The notes under the pieces were generated by a model, which ran no database searches, was not told the origin of the DNA, and saw only the letters and a list, made by a program, of their open reading frames with translations. The translations under genes were made by a program, and so were the position numbers. This document shows positions 15,610-16,885 of a stretch of DNA of 16,885 nucleotides, in pieces (within the stretch, counting starts at the first letter, position 1; each line of letters starts with the position of its first letter). The DNA is from Zancudomyces culisetae (Eukaryota; Kickxellomycota; Harpellomycetes; Harpellales; Legeriomycetaceae): contig LSSK01000531.1 of NCBI GenBank assembly GCA_001969505.1, positions 1-16,885 of the forward strand, given 5' to 3'.

Positions 15610-16885
15610 GTATCCAGCAGAATTTTCAAAAAATAATTAAAACGAACTAAGAATCCACAAAATCATCATGATAAGCCAACTGTGTTGGAAAGCGGAAGAT
15701 ATCTGACTGCTTGCAAATCCGAACGTTTTTCTAGCTCTGTTTTGTCACTCTATTAGCATTTTTTGTTTTCATTTTGTATTTTCCAGCTTTTTTTTCTTTG
15801 TTTTTTGTTTTTGCGCGGTATTGCAAGGAACCACTATTGTTCAAAGGATTGGACGTCACCAATCATTCGCTCAGTGCCATTAAATCAGGCGGAAAGACCA
15901 CAACGGCGAATCAGAAAAAAAGAAAAAGAAGGGGTCTGAGCAGCCTATTATCTAATTAGCTTTTAACACAGATTTTGTATCAGCAAATTCGATTACAGCC
16001 GGTTATCAATTGGACAGCATTGAATAATAAGCGCAATTCCGGGTCTAAAAGCGCGAAAATCTGAAACGTGAAAAAAAATATCGTACTATTATTTGGGAGG
16101 GGGAGGATAAAAAGGTGTAGCCCGATAGCTTAATAGAATGTGGGTTGAATATTGCTTAGGATATGGAAAATGGTCTTTGATTATCTCAGCATACATTTGT
16201 AGTGTTGTGTATTGAACAAAAACCAACGCATTATCACTGTCTCTTGTAAAAAGCAGATAAAAAAAAAGAAAAGATAACAATGCTAGTAAATACACTTGAT
16301 CTTTGTGTATAATTCAGTTCGTAATACGAAAACCAAATAGAATCGGTTGATATCAGCATTGAATTGGTGGAGTTTTTGTCTGTTCAGCTCTATTATCATG
16401 ACCAAAGAAGTGAGGTGCTTTTTCACCGTTGCCAGAGCTACTAACAAAAAGATCAAAGCTGGAAAAACAAAAATAAAACAGAAATCACAGTTTTACATAT
16501 CTCTGTGTACAGTGCGTCTAAAGTCAATTAAATAATGATTGGGTACATCTGCCCCACCCCACCCCCCACTCTCCTCTATTTTTGGTCTATTGGAGCGTTT
16601 ACAATCCAAAAAAAAAGAAAAAAAACTAGTAGAGTGCATTCCTGGCTTGGGAAGAGAGGCAAAGGAAAATCACAATTTCCTCCGCCGCATCCTCCTCCCA
16701 AGGATGCTCTGGAATGGTATCATGGTCTTAAGCAGTTGACCAAAAATATTTCAAACATACTGATGCAGGGTAAGAGGCTAAAAAATGTATTGATGTTAGG
16801 CCCAACCAAGGTATATGATAGGAATGTTTGGTATACCTAATACTCCAAGCTATGCTATCTTTACAAAAGACAACATAATCAAAGC
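15610..16885. other. Right-hand stretch with only weak small frames
   Basis: No gene is supported. The frame at 15774-15959 lacks an ATG start but ends in a KKRKRR-containing sequence that could be a terminal exon. An ATG frame at 16398-16535 encodes 45 Lys-rich residues. The frame at 16535-16840 is Pro/Lys-rich from C and A tracts; within it, AGGGTAAGA near 16767-16775 resembles a 5' splice site. An exon of a gene extending past the right edge cannot be excluded. Confidence 0.5.

Noticed and set aside
16100-16160. Possible tRNA-like A-box and B-box strings near GATAGCTTAATAG and GGGTTGAAT
   Set aside because: Spacing and the B-box consensus do not fit, and no acceptor-stem pairing is visible.
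16089-16295. Minus-strand 68-codon frame with a hydrophobic start
   Set aside because: It lacks an ATG at the start, ends in a Pro run from a C/G tract and has no domain.
16398-16535. 45-residue Lys-rich ATG frame starting MTKEV, loosely like the N-terminus of ribosomal protein L38
   Set aside because: The resemblance is limited to a few residues, the conserved core and C-terminus of L38 are missing and no intron restores them. A degenerate copy cannot be excluded but is not supported.

Overview
The window looks like nuclear DNA of an early-diverging, AT-rich, intron-poor fungus. Evidence: (i) a fungal-type PMT2-clade protein O-mannosyltransferase; (ii) a biotin-dependent propionyl-CoA carboxylase alpha subunit and an ALDH7 (antiquitin), both typical of lineages branching before Dikarya, which generally handle propionate by the 2-methylcitrate cycle; (iii) a secreted trypsin-fold protein with a GPI-type tail; (iv) eukaryotic TATA boxes, a spliceosomal intron with GTAAGT donor, and A-rich leaders before ATG. 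A zoopagomycotan fungus, for example in the Kickxellomycotina/Harpellales, fits the base composition and gene set, but that placement is inference and I cannot test it here.

Layout from left to right: a 27-base poly-G run at the edge; about 1.5 kb without a recognisable gene; a two-exon gene for a GPI-anchored trypsin homologue that has lost all three catalytic residues (1556-2718, +); about 2.4 kb of AT-rich DNA with small inverted repeats and one promoter-like spot before a 47-codon frame; a small mitochondrial-type RRM protein (5128-5643, -); a 1.1 kb divergent intergenic region; the PMT2-type O-mannosyltransferase (6738-9062, +); a 105-bp convergent gap; ALDH7 (9168-10778, -); a 1.07 kb spacer with four long T runs; propionyl-CoA carboxylase alpha chain (11847-14090, -); and about 2.8 kb at the right with only weak small ORFs and a GC-rich palindrome.

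Functionally, ALDH7 and PCCA lie one after the other on the same strand and both belong to mitochondrial catabolism: lysine via alpha-aminoadipate semialdehyde, and branched-chain or odd-chain carbon via propionyl-CoA. PMT2 and the trypsin homologue belong to the secretory pathway, and the Ser/Thr-rich stalk of the trypsin homologue is the sort of segment that PMT enzymes modify. No operon, CRISPR, rRNA, tRNA or intact transposon was found. The most unusual item is the catalytically dead trypsin homologue.
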